From Gadus chalcogrammus (lineage: Eukaryota; Chordata; Actinopteri; Gadiformes; Gadidae), in the NCBI RefSeq assembly GCF_026213295.1, contig NC_079414.1:9525984-9589983 (forward strand): 64,000 bases of DNA, in the 5' to 3' direction. The translations under genes and the position numbers were made by a program. The notes beneath the pieces are model-generated. The model searched no databases. It saw only the letters and a list, made by a program, of their open reading frames with translations, and was not told the origin of the DNA. Below are positions 10,330-40,713 of this stretch, in pieces; the first letter of the stretch is position 1, and the number at the start of each line of letters is the position of its first letter.

Positions 10330-12330
10330 TGCTATATAACAACAGACTTCAGGCCAAATTAAACCTCTGTGTTGGACTAGGCTGTAGGCCTCTACACCGG
10401 TGCTTCCATGTATGGCCCTGTGCTTCAGGGATTCTGAGCTGATGACATGTCGTATAAATTAACATTCGTCGAAAGGGAAATGACGTTGTTGAATGACATT
10501 GGTACGAGGACCACTAACTTGGCCTTCAGCGGAGAAGGAAACATCAGCACGGGACACACACTTGGAGGATATTTGCACTAAACGTGGCATAGGAGCAGGT
10601 AGTTATTACAATAAAAAAAGAAATTCACTGGATTTGATATTTCCGAGGCGACTCTGCCCTCCCTCTAGTTGTTGTTATGTTAGCTAGGATGAGCATTATT
10701 ATTTCTTGGTAGCTACCCCAGTTTTAATCATCTGCTTTTATTGTGTTCAGCCTCACTGGTCAGTCTCTGTGTAGTGCAGTCTGCTGAAGGGCGAGATGTA
10801 ATGGTGGATGTATTCAGTGGGTGTCTGCACCTACCCTGAACTTTTGAGGAGAAGGTGAACCCTGCCCAGCTCCCCAGGGTAGAGTCCCCTAACGTCCCTC
10901 CCAGCGCGGATTACCCTGCAGCACACAGTCCCCCCGCCCCCTCAGTCAGAGGATATGGAATAATACTGATGTTTTATATAATTGTATTAAAAAAAATACA
11001 GAATACATCCTGAAATGTTGAATGTTGAACGCCGAATGGATTGTGCAATATGTCACTTTATGAACTTTGTTTCAATGAAAAGAAAAAGGGGAAAATAAAA
11101 TAAAGGATATGTTACTTGACCTTCATCATCTTACTCACTTGATTGCTAGGGTAATGTGTAAAACTTTAAAATCCCTCATGCTATTTACTGGTCCACTAGA
11201 GTAATGTGTAGACCATGTAAGTGTGTACATTACTTCCTGATGATTCCACTCTGAAGCAATTTGAACCAATCAGAAACAGCAATTTCATCAGTTGTATGTG
11301 GTGAAGTTCCTGTGTTGGTGCCTCTACTGCATGAACCTTCTCCCCGCTCACCTGGGCATCCAAGGTTCAGCTGAACTGGCGTCCTGCCTCTCTCTAAATT
11401 CATGCAGTCTGAGCGCTGCTCCAGAACCCGCCATCTCGGATCAGGAGTATCTCATTAGAAGGAAAAACAATCCCTGGTCCACATTGCTAGCCTCTTTATG
11501 GTTGTTTAGATGTATTAACAGTTACTATACTATACTATTAATCTTCTTTAGAATATATGACTCTACGACTATACCTTACTATTACTCTTCTCTACTCCAG
11601 TACACTCAACTCGACTATACTACTACACCATAATATTTCTGTACTCTTCTACTATACTGACCCTATACAATATCATGCTATTGCTCAGCTCTGCTCTACT
11701 ACTATACTATACCTTACTTACGTTACTCTCCTCTTCTTTACTTCACTCTTCTCTGCTCCAAAGGTACTTACACTTTGGGTTATATTTGACCACTGTACTG
11801 GATCTAAAATTAGCAAGTCAGTCTCTCTATAATTTATACAATTTATCCCCAGAAAACAGGAAACCCTTTTGAACAAGCACCCATGATAATAGAATAATTG
11901 TGCCATTAATATAATGATCGATATAAAATGGATCTTCCAAAGTCTTTTTACATGAAAATAACACAAAAAAGCATTCAGAACAAAACACAAAATACCTTAA
12001 CAAACTCAGCAGACACGCCTATGTTGTCCAACTGTCGTAAGGTAACTCAAAGCAACAAAGAGCAGTTTTTTTTTACAGATGAAACCACTTCATAAGTCAG
12101 GGAGAGGTGCTGTTACTTGAGAGAGAGACCAGATACTGGCTACCTCCTGCGGTTGTCACAGTGACGAGGCTGGTGTCAGGTCCACGTCTGACCCGGGGTC
12201 AGTTTGGCTGATGTCTTGTGGGTCATGTGGTCTGTCACATGACAGCAGGTGAGTTCACCTTTCCCTGGACATGACCCAGGTTTCACAGAGAGTTTACACT
12301 TTCCTTTCACCATTTTTAAACCTTAATCTT
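10330..12330. other. Non-coding interval, pyrimidine/ACTAT-rich in part
   Basis: No supported gene. 11520-11760 is a degenerate array of CTATACTA/CTCTACT-like units that creates spurious Leu/Tyr/Thr-rich frames. The rest is ordinary AT-rich intergenic sequence. Confidence 0.4.
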
Positions 12331-12339
12331 TTCAACCTT

Positions 12340-12430
12340 TCAGAACCTTATGCCTAGACTGTATGGACATTGGGGATTGAACCCAGAACCCTTGTCTCAA
12401 ATGTGGACACAATAAACCCTTGCAACATCT
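12340..12430 (-). repeat. tRNA-derived SINE fragment
   Basis: The minus strand contains GGGTTCAATCCCCA, a B-box-like RNA polymerase III promoter element, as in tRNA-derived SINEs. The A box and tail are lost into the adjacent AT tract. Confidence 0.35.
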
Positions 12431-12468
12431 ATATATATGTATATATATTACCACTTTACCATTCACCC

Positions 12469-12509
12469 TATATATATATATACACATATATATATACACA
12501 TATATATAT

Positions 12510-12559
<50 letters not shown>

Positions 12560-12592
12560 AGGGGGAGTGGTAATGGGGTTTATATTAAAGGG

Positions 12593-12658
<66 letters not shown>
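12469..12658. repeat. Two long (TA)n tracts
   Basis: Alternating TA tracts 12469-12555 (with ACACATA interruptions) and 12597-12650, separated by about 40 unique bases. Strong cruciform/DNA-unwinding potential. Tyr/Ile frames over them are artefacts. Confidence 0.95.
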
Positions 12659-13149
12659 TTGATTTATACATATGATTTATTATTTTTTACATGTGTGTAA
12701 TGTATATATATATATTTATATATCTATATATGTATTTGTGTATGTTTGTGTGACACACACTGAATGATGCATACAATGGACAACAAAGAAAAATAACCTA
12801 TCGGTTTTTTTGTACGATATATATTTAAACAAAAATGCATTTGTTTGAATAAGGCTTTCATATTTCTTGGTAAAACAACCGATGTCTAGCGACATGAACA
12901 AGGCCCCGGCGGAACTGATGTATGCCGTAGTCCCCAAACAAAGCATTCATTGATTACGCTCCGTCTGCCGACCACATATTTTGCCCAGCGTCTAGAAGAC
13001 AGAACAGTGTCAATAAAAGTCCGGACTAGGGTTTCAAGTACGCAAGCCGGTACTTGCGTGGCGATCTCCATGTAACCGGTAGGCCTGTATATAATTAAAC
13101 ACTGTTACTTCTGGCCTTTAGGCCACCATAGCCTGGGTAAATATTATTG

Positions 13150-13573
13150 AATCCTGACATATGAATCCGGCACATGGTGACAAATAGCAGCAGGAGAAAG
13201 GCAGACGACGGCAACAACAAAAGCCGGGGAGCAACAAAAGCGCCTGGATCCCGGAGGAGGAGGATGGAGAGGGGAGTCGTCCCAAATCTGCCCCGTGCGT
13301 GACGTCACGAGATTTCCTCCTCCCGAACAAGCGGCAGCTGGAGCCTGGAGCTGGCGGAGCCGCATAGGGTCCGTCGCTGCAATACATGTCTGGACCGGGT
13401 ACCACAGTCAGGCACGATGGATACACCACCACCACCGTCTCTCCTCAGTTTCTACCGCTGACTGCACCGACCACCGCTACATCCCGAGGTCGCCTGCCGC
13501 GGCGGATGCTCTAGCGGCCGAGAGAGACAAGAGGTGGGAGGAGGCGTCCCCGCCGTTCTTCTCCGACTAGCAG
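13150..13573 (+). promoter_or_regulatory. akt3: CpG-rich region, putative akt3 promoter and 5' non-coding exon
   Basis: Base composition changes abruptly to CpG-rich here (for example CCCCGTGCGTGACGTCACGA with a perfect CRE, TGACGTCA, near 13300). A good donor CAG|GTAAAAT follows 13573. Vertebrate AKT3 has a non-coding first exon before the ATG exon, so this is the likely 5' UTR exon, 3.6 kb upstream of the start codon. No TATA box seen. The transcription start cannot be fixed from sequence. Confidence 0.5.
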
Positions 13574-15092
13574 GTAAAATATCCCCGATAATAGTCAAGT
13601 ACAATTCAACGGCGACGAGGTACTATCCTCCATCTCGGGTTGGGGGTTGGGGGGTATAACCTCTTCCCGTTCTTTTTAGGCTTTTAGGGGCACCAGAGGA
13701 GGGGCGCTAATGGGTGGGATAGCTGCAGTTAGCATGCTAGCTACTTACAAACGCGATAGCAAATCGCGAACGCACGATATCGTTTGTAAGTTTGGGGATG
13801 CGGTGCTTGGATGCTGCTGCTTCTACCATGGACTGGGGTGGCGACGTCTGGCCGCCACCCGGCCCTTCTCTGTCGCGACCGCCACTCCTCCCTTCCCAGA
13901 ACGCCATGTCGCACCGAGTCACGATAGAATGCGTTGCGAAAGCGGCGCGGTATTTTTATTTAAATTAAGATAAAAGACATCACGACAAGGCTCGCGAGTC
14001 CCTGTCAGTTGGTGACCGTGCTACCGCCAGCTAGCCAGCTAGCATCCTCCGCTAGCAGGCTAGCTAGCTGGCTGGCATCACCCTAGTTGCTAATCCATCA
14101 TCACAGGCCAACTCACTTCTTACACAGTAATTTATATGCATACCATGTGACATTGTCGCCGATATATTCACGGCTATTGTGTTTTTGAATGATACGCATT
14201 CTTCGCCGTTATCCGCGTTTCTTATCCATGAACGATTATTATTGGGTACGCCAAGCGGATGTTATTATGTAACAAATAATGACACCACACGCCCTTGAAA
14301 CAAAAGCTGTTGTTTCAACATTTATATTGATGTGGGTTCTGGGCCCCGATCGTGTCTGGTAAAAAAAAAAGAGAGTCTGGACTTGTGTGGCCAGTGGGAC
14401 TCGAACCTATCGGCGTTTTTCGCCCTCAGAAACGCACCGCCTGGTTTAGTCAGCCATTGTTTTTGTTGTCATTGGAGGGTTCCCCATTTGTCCCGACCCT
14501 GTGTGGCCTACACCATTTTGTACTGTTAAATAATAACATTTGTTTCCTTTCTGTTTGAATTGAATTGATTGAATTGAATTGCATGGTGCTTTTCTTATTT
14601 TTTAGGACTAAAAACAATTTGGCCTGCAAGCAGAAAGGTTGTGTTTTAGGGTGGAAATTGGCTTCTCATCTACATTGAGACATTATAACAATAAATGGGA
14701 AATAATAAAACTATTGTTCATTACAGTTGTTAGCACTTATAGTTAATGAGAACAGAGCTTCATTACTATGGATAAGATCTTTTTTTTGTTATCTGTTCCC
14801 TCATCAAACAGCTGTCTGTCAGGCAGACAGAGTTGGGGAGATTAGAACAAGGGAGAAGCAGAGTGCATCAAATGGATCAAAATGATGTTCCTAACATTAT
14901 TATCTTTGATATTTTGTGACGAAGATATAGCTAAAAATATACATATTCAAATGTAATTTATGCCTTATGTATGAAAAGCCGTATCAGCAAGTCAAAGATT
15001 CATTCCAATTGGGAAAATGAAAGAGAAAAGACAATTTGCATTGTGCAATGGAAGTATTATACAGTGTTCACCTTTTACCTGGTGATTTTAAG

Positions 15093-15230
15093 GGGCAGCA
15101 TAGTCAAGTGGCTAGGCATTCTTTCAGGCCAAAGGTATTGGGTTCGATCCCCAGTCTAACTGTAGGCATCATTGAGCAAGATACCCATACCTGCTCCTTA
15201 ATGTCTTGTATCTAAATTCTGAATAAATAA
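15093..15230 (+). repeat. tRNA-derived SINE
   Basis: Starts GGGGCAGCATAGTCAAGTGG (A-box-like) and has GGGTTCGATCCCCAG (B box) 45 bases on, then a tail with CCTGCTCCTTAATG and AATAAATAAA. Typical teleost tRNA-SINE architecture. It lies in putative akt3 intron 1. Confidence 0.75.
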
Positions 15231-16723
15231 ACTCTGAGTGAATGACTAAATAATAAGAGTGCATTCGGAAACATAGCTTCTGCATTCTGAAGAAAGCTCC
15301 TGAAGGTCAAGCGGTTGCTGTGGTTTGTTTGTATTAAGATAGTCTAAATATCCTCCGCAAATGCAGAGAGGACACTACCACGGTGAGGTACAGAGAGAAG
15401 CATAGATAGATGTATATGGATATACAACTGGTCCAAGTTGGTCTAATAGCGGTATATTGTTTGATTAACTCATCCCTATCCCAACAATTGCTTGATTTGG
15501 TTCTAATACTGTGAATGTTAACATTTATTTTAGCATCTACATCTCTCTACATGGTCATCTTACATACATCTGCGGTACTATACATTTCCCTTTACATTTT
15601 ATAATAGGACTTGTATTACATCGAAGCACTTTTATGTTGAATTGATGATGGATAACAGTGAGAGAGGATTGAAAAGAGAAAAGCAGGCACATTCAGAGAG
15701 AGAGAGGGAGGAAGAGAAGACGAGAGGATAGATATTTGGCTAGATTTCGCTAACCCTCCATACATTGCTGCTCTAAATGCATATATAAATGAAATCAAAA
15801 TTGGAAGCAAACTTAAACTAGTGCAAGTCACCGCAGAGAAATTACTGATTTGGGTTAGCTGCTCTAGTCTAAAGAATCATTTTGTGAGAGGTAAATACCT
15901 TGATATGGGCTGTGGTTACTCACCAGGTACCGTTCCAATACCAGTGTGTACTCTACCTGTCTCCCGCCCTACTGTCTGCAGTGGACAGTAGTTCAGTACA
16001 CAAGTGCTTGAGTAGGGTGTGTTGTTTGAGGCAGGGCAGGGAGGGGGCCAGTTAGCGAGCAATGAGAGGGAGGGAGGGGGCTAGGCAGGGAAAGATGGAG
16101 GGAGCTGGGGGGAGGGGAGCTAGCTAGCTAGCTAGTGAGAGGGAGGGAGGGAGGAGGAAGGGAGGGAGACGGAAGCATGTTCTCATTTCTAACAATGGTT
16201 CCCTGCTGGTGTGTAGTTTTTGGTGAGAGGAAAAGTTCTCACCCTGGGCTTGAAACTCCCTCCTCTCTCCTCTCCATTCCCTCCTCCTCTCCTCCCTCCT
16301 CTTCCCCCCCTTCTTCCTTTCTGCTCTCACTCCTTCCTCCTCTTCCTACTTCTTACCTCAAACTGGCACTTCTCTCTCTTCATCTCCGCTATTCCCCATT
16401 ACTCTATTCCAATTTCCATGTATTTACTGTAATTTATCCAAAGTGACTTGCAGCAAAGTCAGATTCATGGCGCAGAGGTTGTTGGGGTGTCCTAGCTGGG
16501 AGTCAAAGACCCTAACTATTTCTCTTTTTCTTTCATTCCAGGCTGAGCATCCAACAGAGCACCTCCGGAAACAAGAGAAGAGAAATAACATAATAGCAGA
16601 GAGGGAGAGGGAGAGAGAATACAGAATACAAAGAGGGTGAGAGAAAGGGAGGGAAAGAAAGAGAAATTGTTGAGAAAGTGAGCCAAGCACAGGGGACAAG
16701 GATTCTTAACTCCCCTCACCTGC

Positions 16724-16896
<173 letters not shown>

Positions 16897-17074
16897 CTAA
16901 GGAAGGGTGTGAGAAAGAGGCAGGTGGCACATAACTAAGGAGGAGGGTTTTAAACCTAGGGGACAACAGAAGACCAGACAGCTGAGGCAGCCAACCCAGC
17001 CTTTACCTCCAACCACTGCCCCCCATCATATCTCCCCTGACCCTCGCAAACTCCCTGGTCACACGGCAGGACGC

Positions 17075-17140
17075 GTGACCAGGTGGGGGATCCGTGACCA
17101 GGTGGGGGATCCGTGACCAGGTGGGGGATCCGTGACCAGG
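17075..17140 (+). repeat. 19-bp tandem repeat immediately upstream of akt3 ATG
   Basis: Three exact copies of a 19-bp unit (GTGACCAGGTGGGGGATCC) at 17075, 17094 and 17113 and a partial fourth, ending 12 bases before the start codon. Each unit carries CAGGTG, both an E-box and a donor-like sequence. If the 5' UTR includes it, it would be transcribed. Confidence 0.95.
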
Positions 17141-17151
17141 GGGCCGTCACC

Positions 17152-26675
<9,524 letters not shown>

Positions 26676-27950
26676 CCCCTCCTCCCCCTGCTCCAGCACT
26701 CCCCCGTCCCCTTCCCTGAGCTCCTACACCCCCCCCATCTGTGGCCATTTTGAGGAAAACACGTAGCCATTTTAGGAAGAAGAAAAAACGAAAAGTGTCC
26801 CCTCTTTTTCTCCTCCTGCTCCTCTTCCATGGGGAGAGTCTGTCCTCCTCGGGGGATAGTCTTTCTTGGGACTTTAAAAGACGTTTTGCACAGTGGGATG
26901 GACGCGCTGTCGGCCCACACTAAACAACACCACCACCCCCACCACCACCAACAACTAAAACAGATTCACAACCACACCGGGAACCGTGCCCCACATGTCC
27001 AGCAACATTTACCCCAAGAGACCACCTTCAGTTCTGTTTCCGCAGCACTGCTCGCGTGCATCCATCCATCGCCTCATCTCCCTATATGTCCTCTTTCCTC
27101 GTTACCTCTGTCCTCATCTTTCTCCATCCCTCTCTCCTTTTCTCCCTCTCCTCTCCATCCGTCTCTCCTCTATCCTTCCTTTCCTCCCTCACTCTTTCCC
27201 TTCCTCCCTCTCTCCTCCATCCTCTGTCTCCTCTCCCTCTTGTCTTGCTCTTCACTCCCTCTCTCTTCCCTGTCTCCCCCCTCTCCCTCCAAATATTTAT
27301 GTGTTTACTGTGTTGCACTTGGTTGGAGAGGGACGTCTGAGAGAGGAAAACCAAATATGTTGCCTTACGTGTGCAGACGGACGGGACGGGCTCGTATTCA
27401 GTTCCATTTTAATTCTGATGGTTTGTGTTGTCGTTGGGGTGGGTGTGGGGGGGAAGGGGGGTTAAATGTCATTCCTAGTTGGGAGTAAGTGCATGGCTCG
27501 TGATTCACTCCGAAGGAAAAAAAAGAAAGAACATTCATACTACCACAGAAAAACAATTTCCTTTTTTCATACATCGCCATGGTAGCACACATTCTGCGAT
27601 CCCATGGCAACAAGGACCACTGTCGACAAGAAGGCAACCACAACCACTGTCTACTAGTAAACAACAGAAAGAAAAGGAGATCGCCTCTCGTCCCCTTTTC
27701 ATCCTCAGAGTTCTCTCTCCTCTTCTCTCTTTTTCTGTTTTTTTTTGGGGCAGGTTTATTATTTTTCATTTCCTTTCTGCAAACAAACCAGGAACACTAA
27801 AATACTGCCAGATGACTGCATGGATCACCTCGCTCCACTGAGCACAAACCGCTGTTCCACTACGCCACCGCCCAGTGCTCAGACAGTTGAGCTCAGAAGA
27901 AGAAGAGGAAGAGCCAGGTGTCACTCTCTGCTGTGCTTCCTGCTCTGTCC

Positions 27951-28160
27951 TCTCGTAGCGATACCGCTAGCAAGGCTAGCACACTACTAGTAAGGCTAGC
28001 ACGGCTAGTAGTGCTAGCATGACTAGTAAGGCTAGCCCCGCTAGTAAGGCTAGCACACTTTTAGTAAGTCTAGTACAGCTAGTAGCGCTAGCAAAACTCG
28101 AAAGGCTAGCCCTGCTACTAACACTAGCACTGCTAGTAAGGCTAGCCCTGCTAGTTGCGC
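27951..28160. repeat. GCTAG-rich short tandem array
   Basis: Irregular 9/12-bp units such as AAGGCTAGC and CTAGTAAGG. GCTAGC is self-complementary, so the transcript could fold into many short hairpins. Confidence 0.85.
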
Positions 28161-28419
28161 CAAGATGGACGCTCACACAGCAGGAGGCTGCTTCTGTTCG
28201 GGCTGAGAGGGCAACCTCATGCTGTTACTTATCTCATACATGGTGCATCGTCCCACACACTCCAGAAACACACATTCCAGAAAGACCAGAAACGCACACT
28301 ACAGAACACTCCAGAAACGTACACAGGAAGGGCATCCAAGTGGAAACGGAGGCAGAGAGAAGACTTACTAAATGTAGATTGATATTCTCAGTGTTAGCCA
28401 GTATTGCTATATCCTCATA

Positions 28420-28715
28420 GACATACGCTAGCTAGGGTAGCCTAGCTAATCCTCATACACACTACATTAACTAGCATAGCCTACCTAGTTATGATGCACA
28501 CAGAACACTACGTTTGCAAGTGTAGCCTAGCTAGTCCTCAAACACGCAACACTGTTAGCTAGTGTAGTCTTGCTAGACCAACACACATGCACAGACACAC
28601 ACTACATTAGCTAGCAGAGGCTAGCTAATGCTCATACACAAAACACTATGCTTACTAGCCTAGTTTAGCTAGTCCTCATATGCATAACACTACGCTATGC
28701 TGGTTAGCGTAGCCT
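28420..28715. repeat. About 60-70-bp minisatellite with TAGCCTAGCTAGTCCTCA core
   Basis: Five diverged copies of a unit containing TAGCCTAGCTA, TCCTCATACACA and ACACTACG.TAGCTAG. Confidence 0.8.
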
Positions 28716-30224
28716 CGCGCCCTAGTCAAACAGAACCGTGAGAGTTGATGAGGCGTTTGATCAAAGGAAGGTTCTGGAGGTTTGCTGGTCTCACTGCATC
28801 CTCCTTACTGGTCCCAGATATCGCACTGTGGTTTGCCAACCATTTCATTAGTTCATTGATCCCAGTTGGTTCACTAGTACATTGTCGGTGAAACAACAAG
28901 GAAACAAACTTGAGTTTTCAACAACCATAGCGTTTCCACGGTGTCTCTCAGAGGGTTTTGAAAGAGATGTAGAAACGTGGCTGACCCGCTGGCAGTACGT
29001 TGGATTGGAGTATGGATGCTGCTGTTGTCAACATCTGGCTCTTATAGCAGCTGCTTAGTTCTCACTCTGCCCCAAACACTCAGACCCACTTCTCTCTGAT
29101 GTGAGGACCATGCTTTGTGGGGACCATGCCGGCCCCATTAAAGGGTCAACAGTTTTTGTGTGTAAACCTTAAGGGGCACACGACCGTAAGAGAATATCCA
29201 GTATCAGTATTAGCTCAGAGAACAAGCGCACACAATACACACTCTGTCGACCCAATGGATGGTATCAAGACTAGCCAATCATGTCAAACTACGGAAGCTG
29301 TACTAAGAGATGGTTGTCTGTAAGATCGTGTGTGTGTGTGTGTGTGTGTGTGCGTGTGTGCGCAGTCATAAAAGGAAATGCGTTTCATCACCTTTGTGTG
29401 TTTATGTTGTAAATATGCAACGCTTCCTTTTATGTTCCTTTCGTCACATCTTGACCAGACCAATATTTTTCTGTGTAACTTTTACCGGGAGCTTTGAGGA
29501 TTCAGCAACAAAAACAAAAAACATACAACCGAGGCTCTGAACTTAACTGAACATTTATAAGGAAAATAACGAGAAGGACGGAAAATCAAGGACAAGTGTT
29601 TGACTCCTTTCTCCCTCCGCTCTTCCGAGAAATATGGAGACCACCGCAGACCTCCACCTAACCCCACCCTGGGGTCCCGCAGACGGCGTGTGTGTGTGTG
29701 GGGGGGATGCATCGTGATGGGGAGGTTGGTCTGTTATGTGCCTGTTTGGTCGTTTCTTTACCATGTGGGACCACGACGGAGTGGGTTTGCAGTGCTAGGT
29801 CATCACTCTGTTCCCCCAGCCCATCTGTACCATAGTACTGTTTTATTTATCTGTCGTGTCCCCTGGCCGTGTCGCCCAGGGCGTCGTCGTGGAGATTTTT
29901 TTTTTTGGAAAAAGCCCCGGTTGAAACGTTATTGAAGGATGTGGATACGTCGTTTTGTTTTACTTTATTTTTTTATTGTTTGCTTGTTTGTTTTCTTACC
30001 GAAACAACATTAGGGCAGAAACTCAGTAGTGGACTTGCGTTGCCATGGTAGTATTTATTTTGAATTAAATTAAAAGACTACATTTCAGGGTTTGGCGTCT
30101 CCTAAATCTCTTCAGTCCACCACATTATTTCCACTGTGTAGCCACATTTAAGACAAGTTGAGAGCAAGATTTAAGGGTAAGTTAACTCCAATCGCTTCCG
30201 TGTGTCAAGTGATGAACATGTTTT

Positions 30225-30230
30225 AATAAA
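30225..30230 (+). terminator. akt3: Candidate akt3 poly(A) signal AATAAA
   Basis: Canonical hexamer followed by a GT-rich stretch (TATATTGTTGTTAAAAAGGTG), the usual downstream element. Confidence 0.5.
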
Positions 30231-30396
30231 AATATATTGTTGTTAAAAAGGTGAAATTCTCTGTAAAGAACAAGTCTGCTACTTCGACAAATGTTTTTTC
30301 CAGAGTTGTACTTGTATCTTGGAATCTGAAAACAGGTAGGACCCCAGCTAAAGTGAACATGACCTTTATTTATAGCTCTCAGGCCAAAGATATCCT

Positions 30397-30542
30397 GCTA
30401 AAACAGTTGTCTACCTCCCCTTTAAAGTTAATTCAGCTAAAACAGATGTTTACCTCCAGTTTAAAGTTAATTCAGTGAAAACCGAAGTTTACCTCCAGTT
30501 TAAAGTTAATTCAGCTAAAACAGTTGTCTACCTCCCCTTTTA
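30397..30542. repeat. About 49-bp minisatellite between akt3 and pus10
   Basis: Three to four copies of a unit containing GTCTACCTCCCCTTTAAAGT followed by TAATTCAGCTAAAACA. The rest of 30231-31508 has no coding signal and would hold the two convergent 3' ends. Confidence 0.85.
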
Positions 30543-30647
30543 AAGCTCTTGCGGTGCTCACGTTATTGTATCCCAAACCAAAAATTGGATTGTATTTCAT
30601 GGGATATGAAAAATGGACAAATGAGTTTACTCATTCAAAACATCAAT

Positions 30648-30653
30648 TTTATT
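30648..30653 (-). terminator. pus10: Candidate pus10 poly(A) signal (AATAAA on minus strand)
   Basis: TTTATT on the plus strand, about 860 bases past the pus10 stop codon. Alternative nearer signals are possible. Confidence 0.35.
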
Positions 30654-31508
30654 GACAGCTTGGCAAGCATGCAACCGTCCACACTCCGGTCCACATAGTA
30701 CGTTGCATTCGGACGGACTCAGGGCATGCTTGGTTTTGTAGTCCAGTTCTCATGACATTGTTAAGCACTGGAATCATTTGACTCGTTTCACACGCATCAG
30801 AGTCTAGTTGTTTATTGATATGCATGCACCGTACTGACCACACTGGCATAGTGACCGACAGCAGACTTAAACTAGAGGAAAGACAACAAAGAAAGTATGA
30901 AAAACGAGTGCTAAACTCTGTTGCAGCTGACTTGGCAGTGTGGCCCCAGTGAAACGTTTGTTCCCTAAAGAAGCGAACATGTTGTACTTAATGTACAAAT
31001 GTAAAATTACTAAAACTCAAATGTAACAACCAAAGTCCTGGCATCTACTTGAGCCACTCATATAAAACAAACGGAATAATCCCAACTAACCTTAAACCCT
31101 GTATATGTTGCTCACGACCGATGGTCATGTTATTTAACTCAACCGCCAAATTTAATTTCTCTCCTATCTTACAAAATAATCAGGCCACATAATCTATGTC
31201 CACATGTCATCTTTTACACAAACCTAGATGTACTTTGAAGCGATGTTTAAGTTATCGGCATCCACAAGAGGAACCGTACACTGAAACCCAGGACAGTGTC
31301 CTCTAGGGTGGTTTTGATTGGCCCAGGTTTGTGCGTTGTGACATCTGCAGGCACTTACTCCGAGCCAATCAGAGGCCTTGGTTATATCGAGCGCTCTCTC
31401 GTTTGATTATAGGATCTGAATGTGATGTTAAATAGATTGAACCGGAAGCGGTGGTGAAGGGTTCATCATTGGAGACCAGGCCATCATCTGGGCCATGGGA
31501 TGGGCTGG

Positions 31509-39733
<8,225 letters not shown>

Positions 39734-40713
39734 CTTCTCAACTGAGCTCTGGAGAACATTAAGGAGATCCATTCAGTTCAATTTCAATTTGATTGAACCC
39801 AGATACAGTACACATAACATCCTGTGATCATTACACAAGGGGTCATGTTTCTGTAGCTCCTACGTCCAGCAGTTTGTCCATGCTTTGTTTGGCAATACTG
39901 TACAAGAATATCCAATTATATTATACATTTTATTTCAACTCCAATATTCAATCAATGAAATCAGAAATACAGACAGTGAAATGTCCCTCATATATAAAAA
40001 TACACGAGCATAGTCCTACAACAGGCATCACCGACATTTCTTAAAATCCTATAATATATGACCTAAATATTTTACCAAAAGATTAGCTCTGAACAGCACG
40101 TTATCTCGACTATATATAAATAAACATCGTATTTACTTTTAAAACAAACCGATCGGAAGTGATGTGTGTCGATGTAACCTTGTGGTGATACACCTACCAG
40201 ATGTATTGTACAAGGCAAATCTACACTATCATCCCTATCTAAACCGGTATGAAGACACTAGTTTTTTCGTTCCTAAAAATATTCAATAAGCCAAGATATG
40301 AACTAAAGCACCATTAACGCTACATGTCAAACAATCTTTTCTTTCTAACTTTATCCATATAGGTTGCTTAGTATTAAACTGTATATATGCCAAGTAAAAA
40401 TCGAAGTAACATAAAATCAGAAATTATTTCCTACTGTCTCTATGCACCGGGTTTGAAATTTCAATCAATTTGCACATGTCAGCCGCATGGCACATTTCTA
40501 GACTACTAAAACGCGTCATTGCCGAGCGCCATAAACAGGCAGGTCCTTTCACCCGGTGAGTCGCGGCTGATAGATCTGGAACATTCCGATCGGGCCCGGA
40601 ATTAAAAAATAATCCAACATCATCCGAAGCAGGGAAGGAATACCTTCACTTTTGGTAGCATTTGACCCAAACTATAGGGTTTAGTTATCAATTCTAGACA
40701 AATATCACTCACG
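39734..40713. promoter_or_regulatory. Shared intergenic region between divergent pus10 and cct4, with heat-shock element
   Basis: Start codons of the two divergent genes are 980 bp apart. CpG-rich sequence at 40510-40610 probably holds the cct4 promoter and perhaps the pus10 transcription start. TGGAACATTCC (40577-40587) contains the inverted pair GAAnnTTC, the core of a heat-shock element, plausible for a chaperonin subunit. 39780-40500 is AT-rich with no other signal. Confidence 0.5.

Larger units (their letters stand above)
26676..30230 (+). other. akt3: akt3 3' UTR (inferred), repeat-rich
   Basis: Follows the akt3 stop with no further gene. A strong AATAAA lies at 30225-30230, giving a possible 3.5-kb 3' UTR, plausible since vertebrate AKT3 3' UTRs are long. 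Contains C/T-rich sequence (27060-27300), the CTAG-rich array (27951-28160), the about 65-bp array (28420-28715) and a short GT tract (29327-29352). Earlier poly(A) sites cannot be excluded. Confidence 0.5.

Noticed and set aside
12370..12700. Tyr/Ile-rich frames over the TA tracts
   Set aside because: Simple-repeat translations with no coding features.
14380..14460. tRNA-like sequence on the minus strand (GGTTCGAGTCC B box)
   Set aside because: T-stem and acceptor stem do not pair and no A box or intact cloverleaf can be built; at most a tRNA or SINE relic.
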